Translations under genes and position numbers: made by a program
The notes under the pieces: generated by a model
What the model was told of the DNA's origin: nothing
The model's input: the letters and a program-made list of their open reading frames with translations, nothing else
Databases searched by the model: none
From: Diaporthe sp. PMI_573
Taxonomy: Eukaryota; Ascomycota; Sordariomycetes; Diaporthales; Diaporthaceae
Length of the DNA stretch: 64,000 bases
Direction of reading: 5' to 3'
Assembly: GCA_021399435.1 (NCBI GenBank)
Contig: JAJTUP010000039.1
Coordinates: 558,001-622,000, forward strand
In this document: one piece after another, positions 34,780 to 47,863 of the stretch
Numbering within the stretch: the stretch's first letter is position 1
How the letters are laid out: each line of letters begins with the position of its first letter

Positions 34780-35264
34780 TGTTATAAACCAACAGGCGTA
34801 GCACCCAAGGGACCCATTTCAATAACCCCGGCAATCAGAATCAGGTACCACAACACAACCCCACAGACACTTAAGAGCAAAGTCAACAAAGCATGCCAAA
34901 GCCAGGGTTAGGGTCAGGCTCGTAAGGCTCGCTTACAAGCCCAACAAGCCAGCTCGACAAATAAATCATCAAGCCTCACACCCTAAATTGCAGACTTGCC
35001 TTGCAAGCCAGCAAGCTACTAAAGAGTCGGAACATATAAGGACATAGTCATCACCACAAATAAATAGCTTTTATAAAACAAACTCTTTAATCGTTAATCT
35101 AAGTATTCAGCCTAATAACTAGATAGCCTCACAGCTAATAATTATACTCAAAAAATCATTATATCTTATACTATACAGTCAAATATCACCTCTACGCCGT
35201 ATTACTAATATAAACCCTACAGGTTACCTACTAAACCCCACAAAGGTTTAGTATAATCATTATA
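34780..35264 (+). repeat. Gypsy C 5' LTR (485 bp)
   Basis: Pairs with 41968-42452. Immediately followed by TTTTAACGACTCTTATT, a motif shared with the leaders at 56458 and, on minus, 32281. Confidence 0.92.
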
Positions 35265-35314
35265 TTTTAACGACTCTTATTTAGTATAATTACGTGGTTA
35301 CCAACTATATAATA

Positions 35315-36330
35315 TTAACGATATAATAGCGCCTTAGACTCCTACCGCCTTCTAGGTCGCCCAGACTAAAGCTAACCCTATTAAGGAAATAGGCGATTAG
35401 ATTAGCCAACTCCAGCAGGAGATCATATGTCTCTATACCCTCCAGCAAGCCAAGGTTTTCAAAATAAACAAGCCCGGCCCCTATAAGGGAGACAAAGGGA
35501 CCCTCCAGGGGTTCCTCACACAGTGCCATGCCTACTTTAAACATAACCACCTCTAGTTTAAAACCCACCACAACAAGATTATCTTCACTAGACACCGCCT
35601 TAAAGGGAATACACTTATATAGTTCAAATCTACCCTAAGAGATTATCTAAAAAACAACAAAAAAGACTAGAACAACAACACCAAGAAAATCTTTAAGACC
35701 TTTAACTATTTTAAATAAGCTCTTAAGGATGCTTTTAGAGACCTCAATAAAGACAGAACTACTAAAAGGCAGCTTATACAGCTCAGACAGACTAGGTTAA
35801 CATTAACCTATACAGCCTACTTTAAGCAACTCACCACCCATATCAGTTGGGAAAAAGATACACTTATAAGCCAGTTCTATAAAGGACTTAAGGAGGATAT
35901 TAAGAACAAAATCGCCAAGCTAGACCAACCCAACAACTTCGCCAAGTATATATCTATAGCAGTATATATTAACAACCGCCTCTTCGAGCAACGATAGGAA
36001 CAATAATACAAGGCACCCAATAACTCGTAGAAACCTCGGAACCAGCCAAATACAAAAAGGAAGTACCAGCACGGTAGTAGCTTCCACAATAACTATCGAC
36101 TTTAATACTAACAAGGATACAACAGCACGGCTAGTAGAACCCATTTAGGCCCTATAGAACTTAACGTAGCATAATAAAAGCCAACCAGCAAAGAATGCTA
36201 TAACTGCGGAAAGCCTAGACACTTTACAAAAGAATGCCGCTAACTAAAGAAACAGCAATAAAAGCCAGTCTTAAAAGGACGACAACAAATCAATATAACC
36301 TAACAACAAGAACTATACCAGTAGTGTAGC
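35315..36330 (+). pseudogene. Gypsy C gag
   Basis: No intact ATG; the likely start near 35315 reads ATA. The capsid-like core is readable with Gln codons as TAA/TAG. The nucleocapsid knuckle CYNCGKPRHFTKEC near 36190-36230 keeps all four CCHC ligands. Confidence 0.65.
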
Positions 36331-37299
36331 TACTTGCTTAACAAGCAATGCCTAGCGTACCTAAAAGGCAGAACAAACTATATATATCAACCCAACCTCT
36401 ATATAAAATGTCTAATCCACTCTAACAAATAGGAACCCAAGAATCTAGACAACCTACTACCTATTTCTAAGAAAGTAGCAAATACTGATAAATAATATAA
36501 AACCCTTAATTGGACCTTCTGCTTCGACAATTAGTACATACTATACCTTTCAAAGAAAAAAGCCTCTAGATAGTTTTCTAGGGAACCTTGACAAGAACAA
36601 CAATTAGTAATAGAAAGACGAGAACTACTGTACGACACAATAATAAACAATAGTAACTCGGATTATTTGAGCAACAAGTATACAGGAGTAAACAACTCCC
36701 AAAAAGATACCCAGAAAAAAGGCGGTCCACAGTAAATCGACCAACCAACAAAGTAAAACAAAGACCCTACCGAAAACCCTAATAAAAACCCCAAAAAATA
36801 CCTAGAATACAGCATCCTTATCACTCTAAACACTAGTACTACCAGAATCGCCATTACGGAAATCTAACTAATTTAAGCAATTAAGAAACTTAGCTAACTA
36901 CCCAAAAAACATAGAACGGGCAATAAACCACGCCTATAGCCAGGATACCCAGAATACAAGAAAATCTTCTAGGCCTCCTATGTCCAAAATCTCTACCACA
37001 CTTATTTTAAAGAAAAAGCCAAGTTTAACTTATTTCCCCAACACTTTAGTAAAGGACCTATCATCAGGGTGTATAAGGAAGACAAGCTCTACTACTAGAA
37101 ACCCAGCAAACATTATAAAAAGAAAGCCTACACTCTTCTTATTTTGAACCCCCAGCTACCCTTGGAATGCCTACGCAGCAAACAATAACCCCAGGACTAC
37201 AGATCACTAGGATGCCCCATTTACAAGAAACACAAGCTAATGAGCTAGCACTACGACCAATTAAGGAAACAATATGCTACAAGAACCTAGATTAAGACC

Positions 37300-40200
37300 C
37301 AGCGAGAATCGGGAAAAGACAACAATTACCTATAAAGGGACAACAGTTGATTATAAACCAACAGTCCCTATGTGCAACACAGACAAGCAACTATGCATAT
37401 ATTCTACTAAAGGCAGAAATCAACAAAAAAACATATAGCACACTGTTAGACAGTGGCGCTCAGGGCAACTTTATATTACCAAGAATTATCAACAAGGATA
37501 AGATCCCATAGCATTAAAAGGAAGACCCCTATAGACTTAGTATTGTAGAAAGCATAGAAGTAAGATACAGAAACAGAGTAATCGACATGGAGACTAATTA
37601 TCTACCTGTCTCGATTTAAGGACATAAAATTTCTATAACTCTAGACATTATAGATACAGCATAACATAAACTAATCTTAAGACTTCTATGGCTAAGAGCT
37701 ACAAATCCCTAAATTAATTGGACCACTAGTCAAATCTTTTAAGACAATGCTATTTCCCAAAAGAAGGTTACAATTAATGGCGCGAGACGGAGTTTAATTA
37801 CTAAGGACAGCAAAGAAACGCGCTTAAATAAACCTATAAATACCTTTGAAAGCAGTCAGGAAAAGACTCAGCTTTGGGAAAACAGAGAAGGATTAGACCA
37901 CTTAAAGACCTTAAAAAAAGGCCAAAGTCAATTAATATACAGCACTACTTACAAACAAGAGACAAAGCAATATCTCCTCTACCTATATTAGCGTAGGAAA
38001 CAAAGCACACTAGCAAGATTTAAACAAATACCAAGAAAATACCACAAATTTAGAAAAGTATTTTAGGAAGAACTTAATACAGGAATCCCTAAACACAGTT
38101 AATAAAACCATAAAATACCTATACAAGAAGGAAAGATACCAAAGTTTTACAAAATCTACAGACTTAACAAAGAATAGCTTAAGGCACTTAGGAAGTACCT
38201 AGATAAAAACCTCAAAAAAGGATATATACAACCTTCAAGATCCCCAACAGGATACCCAATTCTATTTGTACCTAAGAAGAACGGCAAATTGTAACTTTAT
38301 ATAAACTATTGACAACTTAATAACATTACCATTAAAAATCAATACCTGCTACCCCTCATTAAAGAACTATAAGACTGACTGCAAAAAGCACAATAGTTTA
38401 CAGCCCTCAACCTTAAGAAAGCCTACAACCTTATCTAAATAAAGGAAGAAGAAAAATAGAAAACCACATTTTACACACACTATAGATACTATAAATATAC
38501 AATTATGCCTTTCAGATTAACCAATATACTAGCGTCATTTCAAGAAATAATTAACTACATCCTACGCAAATACCTTAATATTATCATCATTACCTACCTA
38601 GACAATATCCTTATCTTCTCGCAAACCCTTAAAGAATACAAAAAATACGTCAAGATAGTACTTTAAAAGCTTTAAGACACAAATCTTCTAGTAGAACCAG
38701 AGAAAAGCTTTTTCTACATTTAGAAAGTTAACTACCTCGGATATACCATTAAACTAGGGCTTATTAGGATACAAAAAGACAAAGTCTAAGCAATTAAGGA
38801 ATAGCCAACACCAATATACGTTAAAGACATTAAAGTATTTCTAGGCTACGCCAACTTCTACAGACAATTTATCTAGAACTACAGCAATATTTGCAAGCCC
38901 CTTATAGATCTTACTAAAAAGGAACAAACATTTAAATAAACAAGAGAAACTCAACAAGCATTTGATAAAATCAAGAACAAAATTACTAAAGACCCAGTAC
39001 TTAAAGAAGCAAATCCTACCAAGGAATTTAAGATATATATAGACGCCTCTAATGACATAGCAGGCAGAGAACTTACCTAAAGGAATGACTAAAAACGAGT
39101 ATATATTATCGCAAACTTTAGCAAGAAATTTAACAGACTAGAGACACGCTACGCTACACCAGACAAAGAATTTATGGCAATAATATATGCCTTTTAGGAA
39201 TAGCAACACTACCTTATCAAAGCTAGAAAACAAATTAAACTCTACATAGATTACAAAAACCTGACAACCTTTACTACAACCAAACAACTTAATAAAAGAC
39301 AAGTCAGATATATAGAATTCCTCTCACAGTTTAACATTAAAGTTATACATATAGATAGAATTAAAAACGCTTAAGCAGACGCTCTTAGCAGACAACCTAA
39401 CTACCAAAACAAGGAATCCCCTACCAAATAGACAATCTTTAGAGCTTAAGAAGACAGGAGCCTTATACTTAATTAAAAACTCAACGCTACATTTAAAGTT
39501 AACACTATACCTAAGAAAACACCTACTAATCCTAAAGAACAAGATAACTTAATTAAGGAAATATACAAAGCCCTAGCATATAAACACTAAGGCGTATTAG
39601 CAATAGTTAAAAGAATTTAGCAAACTTACCAGATCCCAAACCTTAGACAAAGAACAAAAGAAATTATTAGGCAATACAACTCTTATAATAAAAACAAGAC
39701 GGCTAAACATAAACCATATAGACTTTTAAAGCCCCTACCAGTACCTACAACTATATAGTCATCCATTAGTCTAGACTTTATCGTCAAGCTACCTTTCTCA
39801 CAAAAACCCTTAACTAAAGTACTCTTCAACAGTATCTTAATAGTAGTTTGCAGACTGAGCAAGTACACATACTTTATACCATACAAGGAAGCCAGCACAA
39901 CAGAAAAACTCACATATACATTCTTACAAATCATTGTAAGTAATTACAAAATGCTATATAAAATCATTTTAGACAGAGACAAACTCTTTACATCAAACTT
40001 CTAGAAGTTACTAATAAAATAACTCAAAGCAAAGCACAAGCTCTTAATAACAGCATACCCGCAAACAGACAGACAAACAGAACAAATCAACCAGATTATA
40101 AAACAATACCTTCAACACTACATCAACTAGTTACAGGATAACTAGGTTAAATTACTACTATTAGCACAGTTTGCCTACAATAGCGTAACAACCAGCACGA

Positions 40201-40910
40201 CTAAACAGTTATCTTTCTTTATAGTCTACAAATACAAGCCTAAGGCTTACTACAAATTATTGCCAGACAACACACTAGCAGAATCAGCAAAACAAAAAGC
40301 AACAAGAATCAGACAAATCTAGAAAAATATCTAAGAAAAACTTTCTTTTATACAGAAACAAATAGCTAAATACACAAATCAGAAAAAAATTAAGGAACCA
40401 ATCCTTAAAAAAGGAGATAGAATCTACCTTCTCCGACAAAACATCAAAACCAAGCAACCTAGCAACAAGCTTAACTACAAGAAAATCGAATTATTCAAAA
40501 TCTTAAAGAAACTCTCAAACACTAACTACAAACTTTTACTACCTTAAGGAATAAGACAGCACCTAGTTTTTTATATCTTACTTTTAGAGCCAGCACCAGA
40601 AAACACAAAACTCAAGACACAGATTAAGACAGTCAACAAGTACAACAAGGAATACAAAGTAAAAAGCATCATCAACTTACAATAACATCAAGAAACAATA
40701 AAATACCTTGTTAAATAGAAAAGATACAACACCAGCAAGAATATATGGGAGCCAACCAAAAACCTTACCAGTTACAAGCAACTCCTTAAAAAATACTAGG
40801 CCAAGGACTCGGCTACAACTAAAACAAGAACGACTAGGGCGAGACCAACCAACCAACCACCCAATAACACTAAACAGCCTAAAAAATCCATAAAAGCCTA
40901 TAAAGCGGCC
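37300..40910 (+). pseudogene. Gypsy C pol: protease, RT, RNase H, integrase, chromodomain
   Basis: The protease motif LLDSGAQGNFILP is at about 37445. Reverse transcriptase begins near 38225 with [12 protein letters not shown]. Its catalytic box reads YLDN instead of YLDD (about 38595), a GAC to AAC change that would inactivate it. RNase H (IYIDASND) is near 39040. Integrase keeps all three acidic residues in SLDFIVKL (about 39770), ILDRDKLFTSNFW (about 39967) and YPQTDRQTEQIN (about 40058). A chromodomain with EYKVKSIIN and KYLVK-x-KRYNTS lies near 40650-40760; this class of domain directs integration to marked chromatin. Many TAA/TAG codons. Confidence 0.8.
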
Positions 40911-40916
40911 AGATAA

Positions 40917-41150
40917 CTAGACCAGTCAAGGGCTCGACTAGTCAACCCCCTCAACTAGTCTATATATTAACCAGTCAAAAGACTCAACCGGTCAAAACCA
41001 CGCAGGATTAGAGGAATCTACCAGTCAAGGGCTCAACCAGTCGACCCCTTCGACCAGTCAACCACCTTAACCAGTCAACCCAGTCAACCAATTAAAAAAC
41101 CCGACCAGGCAAATACTAGACCAGTCAACATAGTCTACCAGCCAAGCAAG
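40917..41150 (+). repeat. Degenerate tandem repeat of ACCAGTCAA
   Basis: About ten spaced copies of (G)ACCAGTCAA with variable spacers, directly after the chromodomain. They lie between pol and the 3' end of the antisense frame. Confidence 0.6.
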
Positions 41151-41219
41151 AATAACCAGGCCAACAGAACGGCCACAATTTTAATTTACCAATCAATCGC
41201 TTCACCAGAAGAATATATA

Positions 41220-41768
41220 TTAGGACTTTAGTAAGCCACCGACGGCCACACCACTACCAATACTCCCGACGCCAGGAACATCCAGAAAAGTTAACCAGTT
41301 ACCACCATCGGGCACCATAGAACTCTAGTCAAAAACACCAACCTTACCCTCAGAACACAACCAAGCCTCCTACACCACCATCCCACCAGCCTTCTCTATA
41401 GAACTCCAACAAGTAGCCTCAGCAGATTACTCGGCAATCCGCACGTGCTTAGCTTTAGCCTCCTCCTTTTCTATACAATCTAACTCATCCAGATTCTACA
41501 GGCCTCGGCAAATAGCCCACAACATCTTCTCACACTATATACATTTCTACTTACACAAATATATAAGCTTCTCCTCCAATTCCTCAATCTCATCCTCCAG
41601 CTTTTAGTGCTAAGCCAAGATATACAAAAGGTCCTTTAAGTTATTAAGCTCAAGGATATTGCATTTCAATTGCTACTAGCAAATACATTTATAACAACAA
41701 CTGGAATCTTAGGCAGAAGCCTTACAGGACTCAAGGCCCTAACCAGCACAGAAAGAGCAAGGCCACAT
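41220..41768 (-). pseudogene. Antisense Cys-cluster/coiled-coil gene in gypsy C
   Basis: On the strand opposite to pol, ATG at 41768-41766 opens a frame of about 182 codons ending at TAA 41222-41220. It has about ten TAA/TAG codons where Gln is expected, and no TGA. The N-terminus is Cys-rich: C4-x2-C7-x7-C15-x9-C25-x2-C28-x7-C36, like a small zinc-binding cluster. Then comes a charged helix (LEDEIEELEEKL, about 65-80) and a further helix with KEEAKAKHVR. This order, Cys cluster then coiled coil, is shared with the frame at 62568-63164. It lies head-in from the 3' LTR and tail-to-tail with pol. Function unknown; nucleic-acid binding is a guess from the cluster. Confidence 0.6.
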
Positions 41769-41967
41769 AGTAATAGCATTTTAAAGAATAAAAGAAAGAA
41801 GAGAATCACATTGTTCAACCTTCTTGGAACAACAAGACAACCTTGAAACCTAAGAATCTTTGACCCTAGACAATATAATGAATTAAAAAAGCATGATCAA
41901 AGCACAAACAACATACAAAAAACTTACAGGAAACCTTTAGAGACAAAGGATACAAGGAGGGAGATAA

Positions 41968-42452
41968 TATTATAAACTAACAGACGTAGCACCCAAGGGA
42001 CCCGTTTCAATAACCCCGGCAATTAAAATCAGGTACCACAACACAACCCCGCAAATACTTAAGGGCAAAGTCAACAAAGCATACCAAAGCCAGGGTTAGG
42101 GTCAGGCTCGTAAGGCTTACTTGCAAGCCCAACAAGCCAGCTCGACAAGTAAATTGTCAAGCCTTACACCCTAAATCACAGACTCGCCTTACAAGCCAGC
42201 AAGCCACTAAAGAGTCGGAACATATAAGGACATAATCATCACCACAAATAAATAACTTTCATAAAACAGACTCTTTAGTCGTCAATCTAAATATTCAGCC
42301 CAACAACTAGATAGCCTTACAGCTAATAATTATACTTAAAGAATCATCATATCTTATACTACACAATCAAGTATCACCTCTACGCCGTATTACTAACATA
42401 AACCCTACAGGTTACCTACTAAACCCCACAAAGGTTTAGTGTAATTATTACA
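41968..42452 (+). repeat. Gypsy C 3' LTR (485 bp)
   Basis: Pairs with 34780-35264 and retains more G/C. Confidence 0.92.
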
Positions 42453-42457
42453 TCTAG

Positions 42458-45400
42458 AACCTCCTTAACTTCCTACTCTTACAGGCCGTCTACTTTAATA
42501 GGCGGTAGGGGTCTATTTCTCTAAACAGGCAGCGGGTTATTAGTAGTAGGCTATAACAAGTTAACGTAAAAGACAGAGTAAATCTTTATAGACTCGGGCA
42601 GGGCTAGGCGATAGGCCTAAAGGCTAACAACCTTCTCGATCTAAAATAGGCCACAGTTCTTCCAATCTAGTTTCTTTATAAGACACAGAGTCTTAATGTT
42701 ATAGGCATTAAGCTAGACCTCTTAATTAACTCAAAACTGGTAGGCTGGGCGGTACTTATAGTTTGCTTGCTCCTTGTAACAGGCCTAAGCAACATATATC
42801 TTACTTCTCATATATTTAGTAATTACTTATATTTAGGAAGCAAACTTCTTAATATCACGTACAGCGGGCTTCTTAGGGGGCAGGGAGGGCTTAAAGCCTA
42901 GTTATAGGTAAAATCTATAGTTTCTAAAGAACGGTATAACAGAGGTAGTTTTAGAGACAGTATCATTTAAGGCAAACTCAGCCAGCAAGAGCTAGTTAGA
43001 CTAGTCGTCTTACAGGTATACTATATATAGGCACAAATATTATTCTAAGATAGTATTTATATATTCTATCTGTCTATCAGTTTCTAGATAGTATATAGTA
43101 GAGAGTATAGTAGAGATTTTCAGATAGCAGGTAATATATTTCCAGAATCTAGAGACAAACTAGGGGCCCTAATTAGAGATAATTGTTATTAGTAGGCTAT
43201 ATAACTTCTAGATATACTTGGTAAATAGGCAAGCCACTTCTTTAGAGTCGTACATTTCTTTATAAATAATAAAATATCTTATTTTAGTAAGGTAATTAAC
43301 CACGACTATAATAGCATCATATTCCTGGCTGGTAGATAGGTATATAATAAAGTCTACCAAGACATTCCTCTAAGCTTGCTTAAAAACAAGGAGGGGCTTT
43401 AACAAGCCTTAACAAGCCTCTCGGTTTAGCTTAGCCCGGCAGTACTAATAATAATTTACAACCCAACATTGTACAAAATATAGCATCTAGGGCTAGTAAT
43501 ATTTACAGTCTAGGATCTTATAAGTTTTTACAGACCCAGGGTAGCCGGTAATTAGTAATTTATAACAAAAGTTTAGAAACTTGGCTTTTAGCTCAGGCAG
43601 ATTCAAAATATATAGGTAATTTCTATAGTACAGGTATCTATAGCAGTTCTTACACTCAGCTAGAGTCAGCAGCCAGTATTAAGGAGAGTCCTTTTCTAAG
43701 GCTTTTAGAATAAAACAAGGGATTAGGTCTTCTAAATATCCTTTCTCAAATAGAGTAGACATTTCTTTATCCTAGAATTAACAGGCTAGTTCTATTTAAC
43801 AGCATACTATAGCCAAAAAACATACAGTTTTCTTTTATAATAGGGCGGGATCTAAATTTTCTTTCTTTAAGATAACCTGGCTCTAGTATAGCAGCCTCTT
43901 ATCCCCCTCTTAAGGTAGGTCTTCTAACCTCCTAGTTAGCGCGTCCAGCTTAGTACCTTGCTTTTCTAAATAGTATATAATCTAAAAATTAAAACGAGAT
44001 AAGAATTCTGCCTAGCAGGCCTAGCAGTAGTTAAGCAACTTTATTATCATAAAGTACTCTAGGTTTTTATAGTCTATAATAACCTTAATTAGAGACAGAG
44101 CCCCTTCTAGTTCCAGGCGCTATTTCTTAAAATAATAGATAATAGCAAGCAGTTCCTTATTATATATCTCATAGTTATATTCTATTAAAGAATGTTTTTT
44201 TAAGAAAAATATAATAGGTTATAGGATTTTATTGTCCCTATACTAAGACATTACTCTAGCAAAAATAAAGTCAGAAATATCAGTTTCTAGTATAATGTCC
44301 TTTTCCTAATCAAAACAGGCCAGTATAGATACTTGTATAAATATAGTCTTTAGGTTATTAAAGGCTTTCTTGCAAAAAGAGTCGAAATCAAATCACACTC
44401 CTTTTTTTATTAGGCAGACTAGTAATAAAATTATTTTAAAAAAGTCTCAAATAAAGTAGTAGTAAAAGTTGCTAAACCCAATAAAAGCTTACATATCTGT
44501 TAAATAGGTCGGGATTTTCTAGGAAACAATAGTCTTAACCTTCTTTAGATCTATCCAGATACTATATATGCCCACAATTAGGCCTAGAAAGGTTGTCTCT
44601 TTAACAAAGAACTCGTACTTCTCTAACTTAACATATAGGCCAGCTTCTTACAGGGCAGTTAAGACTAGCCGTAGGTATTCTTCATACTTAGAACGGGTAC
44701 AGCTATAGATCAAGATGTCATCCAGGTACACTATACAAAATACATCTAGGTACGGTCTTAGGGTATTGTTAATAAATCTTTAAAAGGTTAAAAGGGCTCC
44801 AGTAAGCCCAAATAGCATCACTAATATTTTAAATAAGTCGAAGTAGGTGCAGAAAGTAGTCAGATATTCCTTCCCCTTACATATATAAAGGTTGTTAAAG
44901 GCAGCAATTAGATCAACCTTTAAGAAATACTTCATCTCCTTTAGATTGTTCAGGGTCTCCTTAGTTAAGGGCAGTAGATAACAGTCCTTAATAGTAATAT
45001 TATTCAGGGCTCGATAATCTATATAGAATTAGAGTCCTCCTTTAGGTTTAGACACAAACAGGACTAGTAAGGCAATATAAAAGGTGTTTAGTTGGATAAA
45101 TCCCTTTCGTAGGTTTTCGTCTAGCCATTCTCTCAAAGCTATCAGCTTACCTCGAGATATAGAATATAATAGGCCAAAGGGTAGCGTCTTCCCTTTAATT
45201 AGCTAGATATAGTAGTTATATAGACAGTAAGGCAGTAACTTCTCAGCCTCCTTAGGTAAAAAAATATCAGTAAATTCCTCCAGTTTCTTAAGTAGGGTTT
45301 TTATAAGCTTAGGTTCCTTACAGGCAGGACCCAAGTGCTAGGCTTCCAGTATATCATTAATCTACTCTAAGGATACAGTAAACAGGCAGTAGCCCTCTTT

Positions 45401-46020
45401 ATAAGCATAAGCGGCGGCAGCTCTTAGGATAACTTAGTATAGCTTATACCTTTTTAGGATATCAAGGCAGGACAGGGGGCAGTAGGTCTAGGCAGTCTTC
45501 GACACATCTTACAGTACTTTTAGTTTAGTAGGTTTTCTAAAGACATTATAGTAGTGGCAGCAGTATTTGCTATCAAACATAATTATATAGGAGGCAAAGC
45601 AAATAGTTAGGTTGTGTTGCTTTAGCTAGGGTATTCCTAAAATAACAGGATAATAGGCTAACTAAGTAGCAAACATTATTATAATATTTTAGAAATGGTC
45701 GTTAATGTGGCAGAAAACCAGGGTATAATAGGTAATGGCATCCTTAGAGAATCTCCCGTTAATTACTTCTAGGTTAAACGGTTTTTTTAGGGGCAACAAG
45801 GAAATATTATAAGCCTTAGCCTATTCCTTGTCTATAAAAGCCTTTCCTTTAGCTCCAGTATTAGTCAGAGCATAGGCAGGTATTTCCTTTCCTCCTATAG
45901 TTAGGTATACAGACAGTATTAGCATATTAGAGCGCTGGTTTTATTCTTCCTCAATAGTCGGTTTAATAACAGTGGCGGCAGAGATATACAAAGTGTGCTT
46001 ATAAGAAGCCTAAGGGCAAC
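42458..46020 (-). pseudogene. Gypsy B pol, main part
   Basis: On minus, reverse transcriptase is recognised by [13 protein letters not shown] and [10 protein letters not shown] (about 45070-45000) and by an intact YLDDILIYS box (44728-44702). An RNase H region follows, and an integrase HHCC-like region lies near 43500-43440. Stops at expected Gln and Trp positions break every frame. The reading ends at the gypsy C insertion and would continue at 34774. Confidence 0.7.
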
Positions 46021-46025
46021 TTACC

Positions 46026-46499
46026 TGTAATGATCAAGGTTTCCTGGGTCCTCTAAACCGTGGATCGGGGTTTATGTCCAAGATACGTAACAAGGCGGTT
46101 GATTGAGCAATGGGGTTTCTGACAATGATCACAAGCTAATGAAAGCTATTCAGGGTGAATACTTAGATTGACTGCTGAAGAGCTGTCCATACTATCTAGC
46201 TATCTGGTAATGAGTGTATCCTTATATGTCCATCTCTTCAGTGAGGCTCGCCGGGAGCGCTGGTCGCTCCTGGCGATCCAGTATGGGGGAGCGTCGGGAG
46301 CGCTGGTCGCTCCTGTCGCTCCTTGGTGTTGGATCGCTGGGATCGATTGTCGCTCCAATCGATCCGTCTTATCTAATCAGCGATCACGTGACCATAGCTT
46401 TGGTTCCCTTGTGCCGTTCGTGTGGCCGGTGTGCTGGCCTAGTGGGGTTGTTCCTTCGCAGAACCAACCGTTGGTCCTATTTCTGTCAGGGTCGTGACA
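46026..46499 (-). repeat. Solo LTR (474 bp), little mutated
   Basis: Same LTR subfamily as 32282-32754, flanked by a perfect duplication TTACC (46021-46025 and 46500-46504) with no internal sequence, so a solo LTR left by recombination. It keeps many CpA and CpG sites that are lost in the surrounding gypsy B. Inside it GGGAGCGCTGGTCGCTCCTG occurs twice, about 37 bp apart (around 46253 and 46290), a possible enhancer repeat. The open frames over it are chance. Confidence 0.92.
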
Positions 46500-46504
46500 T
46501 TACC

Positions 46505-47861
46505 TCAGGCTCGCTCTATTTATTAAACTCTAGGCAAGGGAATTGCTACGTCCGCAGGCAGGCAAGCAAGGTATAGAATAGACTAGCAAACGGAAAGGTG
46601 ACTAAGAGGCAGGAGAAGAGGGGCAGAAGCCCTACACACAGGGCAGGCGGTTGTCTAACAAGTAGCACTAGGCGACAAAGTAATCCGACAAGCTACAACA
46701 GTAGCATTCACGGCATTCCTTACAGCCATTACTCTGGCGCTAAGAGCTTAGGTCCATTAGGTTGCCAGCAGAGAGAGGTAGTACGGGTAGCCTTTAGGTA
46801 GAGGCAGCAGCAGGCTTAATTATAGTAGCATATATCTTTAAGGTAGTCTAGACAAACATAGAAACAGGCTTATAGCGGGAGACTTATTGCTAGTATTAGT
46901 AGAAACGGTTATCTAGGGACTAAAGATATCGGGCATAGGGCCGAAACTTATCAGAGTTAGCAGGATTATGTAGGAGCATATCCTAAAACTCGCGGGAGAT
47001 CCCTTAAAATAGTAGAGGCGAGAGGACAGTATTCGGCATTTCCCTCTCTAGGGCAAGGCGCTAGAACTCGGCAAAATAGGTACTAAAGTCTTAGTTACGT
47101 TATCTCAGCTAGTATATCTTATTCCTAGAGTTCTAAATATAGTCTGGGTCCCTAAAGGCTTCTTCTAGATACTTAAGCAGATCTGGGTAGTCTACAAACT
47201 AGAGGACACTATATAGAGTCTTGGGTAGGATTAGCTTATATGCCTTTTCTGTAAGGCGTCTAGCAATATAGGTTAGGCAAGCAGTAGCGGTAGGAAAGTA
47301 GTCAGCATTAGTGGTCATCTTTATATAGATCTATTATATAAAGCAGTAAAGGTTATAGCAAGATCCATTAAATTCCTTTAGGTTAGGTAGTTTCTCGCTA
47401 AAGATAGCAGAACTAGTACTTGTAATAGGAGTAGGCAGAGTTGCTTCCAGTATAGTATCTACAGTTTGGTTAACATAGGGACCAGTAGGAGCAGGTTTAG
47501 TAGCAGGAGTCTATACAGCGGGTATGGCGGCATTTAGGAGTTGCAGTTTCTCAATTTCAAGGCGGATAACCTCCTTCTAGGCGGTATTATACTAGTCCTT
47601 CTAGTAGCTAATCACCCTATCTTGCTTAGTTAGGTCGGAGTATAGGGAAGTAATTGTAGCGTTATAGCTTAGGGTCTCGACCTAAGAGGAAGAAACTTCT
47701 TCCTTAAGCATAGATATATACTAGTTAAGATTACACAAGTATATCATCTAGTTAGAGGTATGTTTGGCAACATAATGAGCCAACTCCTCCGGAGAGTCGG
47801 TACTTAGAGGCGGCTGCGGGCAGTTTAATATAGTATTGACGTCCAAGGGTAGGAGCTACAT
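46505..47861 (-). pseudogene. Gypsy B gag
   Basis: ATG at 47861-47859, two bases inside the LTR edge, begins a frame with LLPLDVNTILN, then TDSPEELAHYVAKHTSN, a coiled-coil stretch and a gag core. Stops sit at expected Gln positions. The 3' part up to the solo LTR is too mutated to follow in one frame. Confidence 0.6.
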
Positions 47862-47863
47862 AG

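Larger units (their letters stand above)
34780..42452 (+). mobile_element. Ty3/gypsy retrotransposon C, complete, inside gypsy B
   Basis: Two 485-bp LTRs (34780-35264 and 41968-42452). The flanking duplication is TCCAG on the left and TCTAG on the right, one C/T difference, as RIP after insertion would make. Sense is plus, with gag, protease, reverse transcriptase, integrase and chromodomain in order. An antisense frame lies between pol and the 3' LTR. Confidence 0.92.

Noticed and set aside
40917..41150. CRISPR-like array
   Set aside because: Repeats are nine bases, degenerate and unevenly spaced, in a eukaryotic retrotransposon.
41220..41768. An env gene after pol
   Set aside because: The frame is on the opposite strand and has no signal peptide or membrane segment.
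46168..46576. Two overlapping open frames of 109 and 120 codons on +
   Set aside because: They lie within and just past the solo LTR and result from its low RIP level; no domain and no start context.
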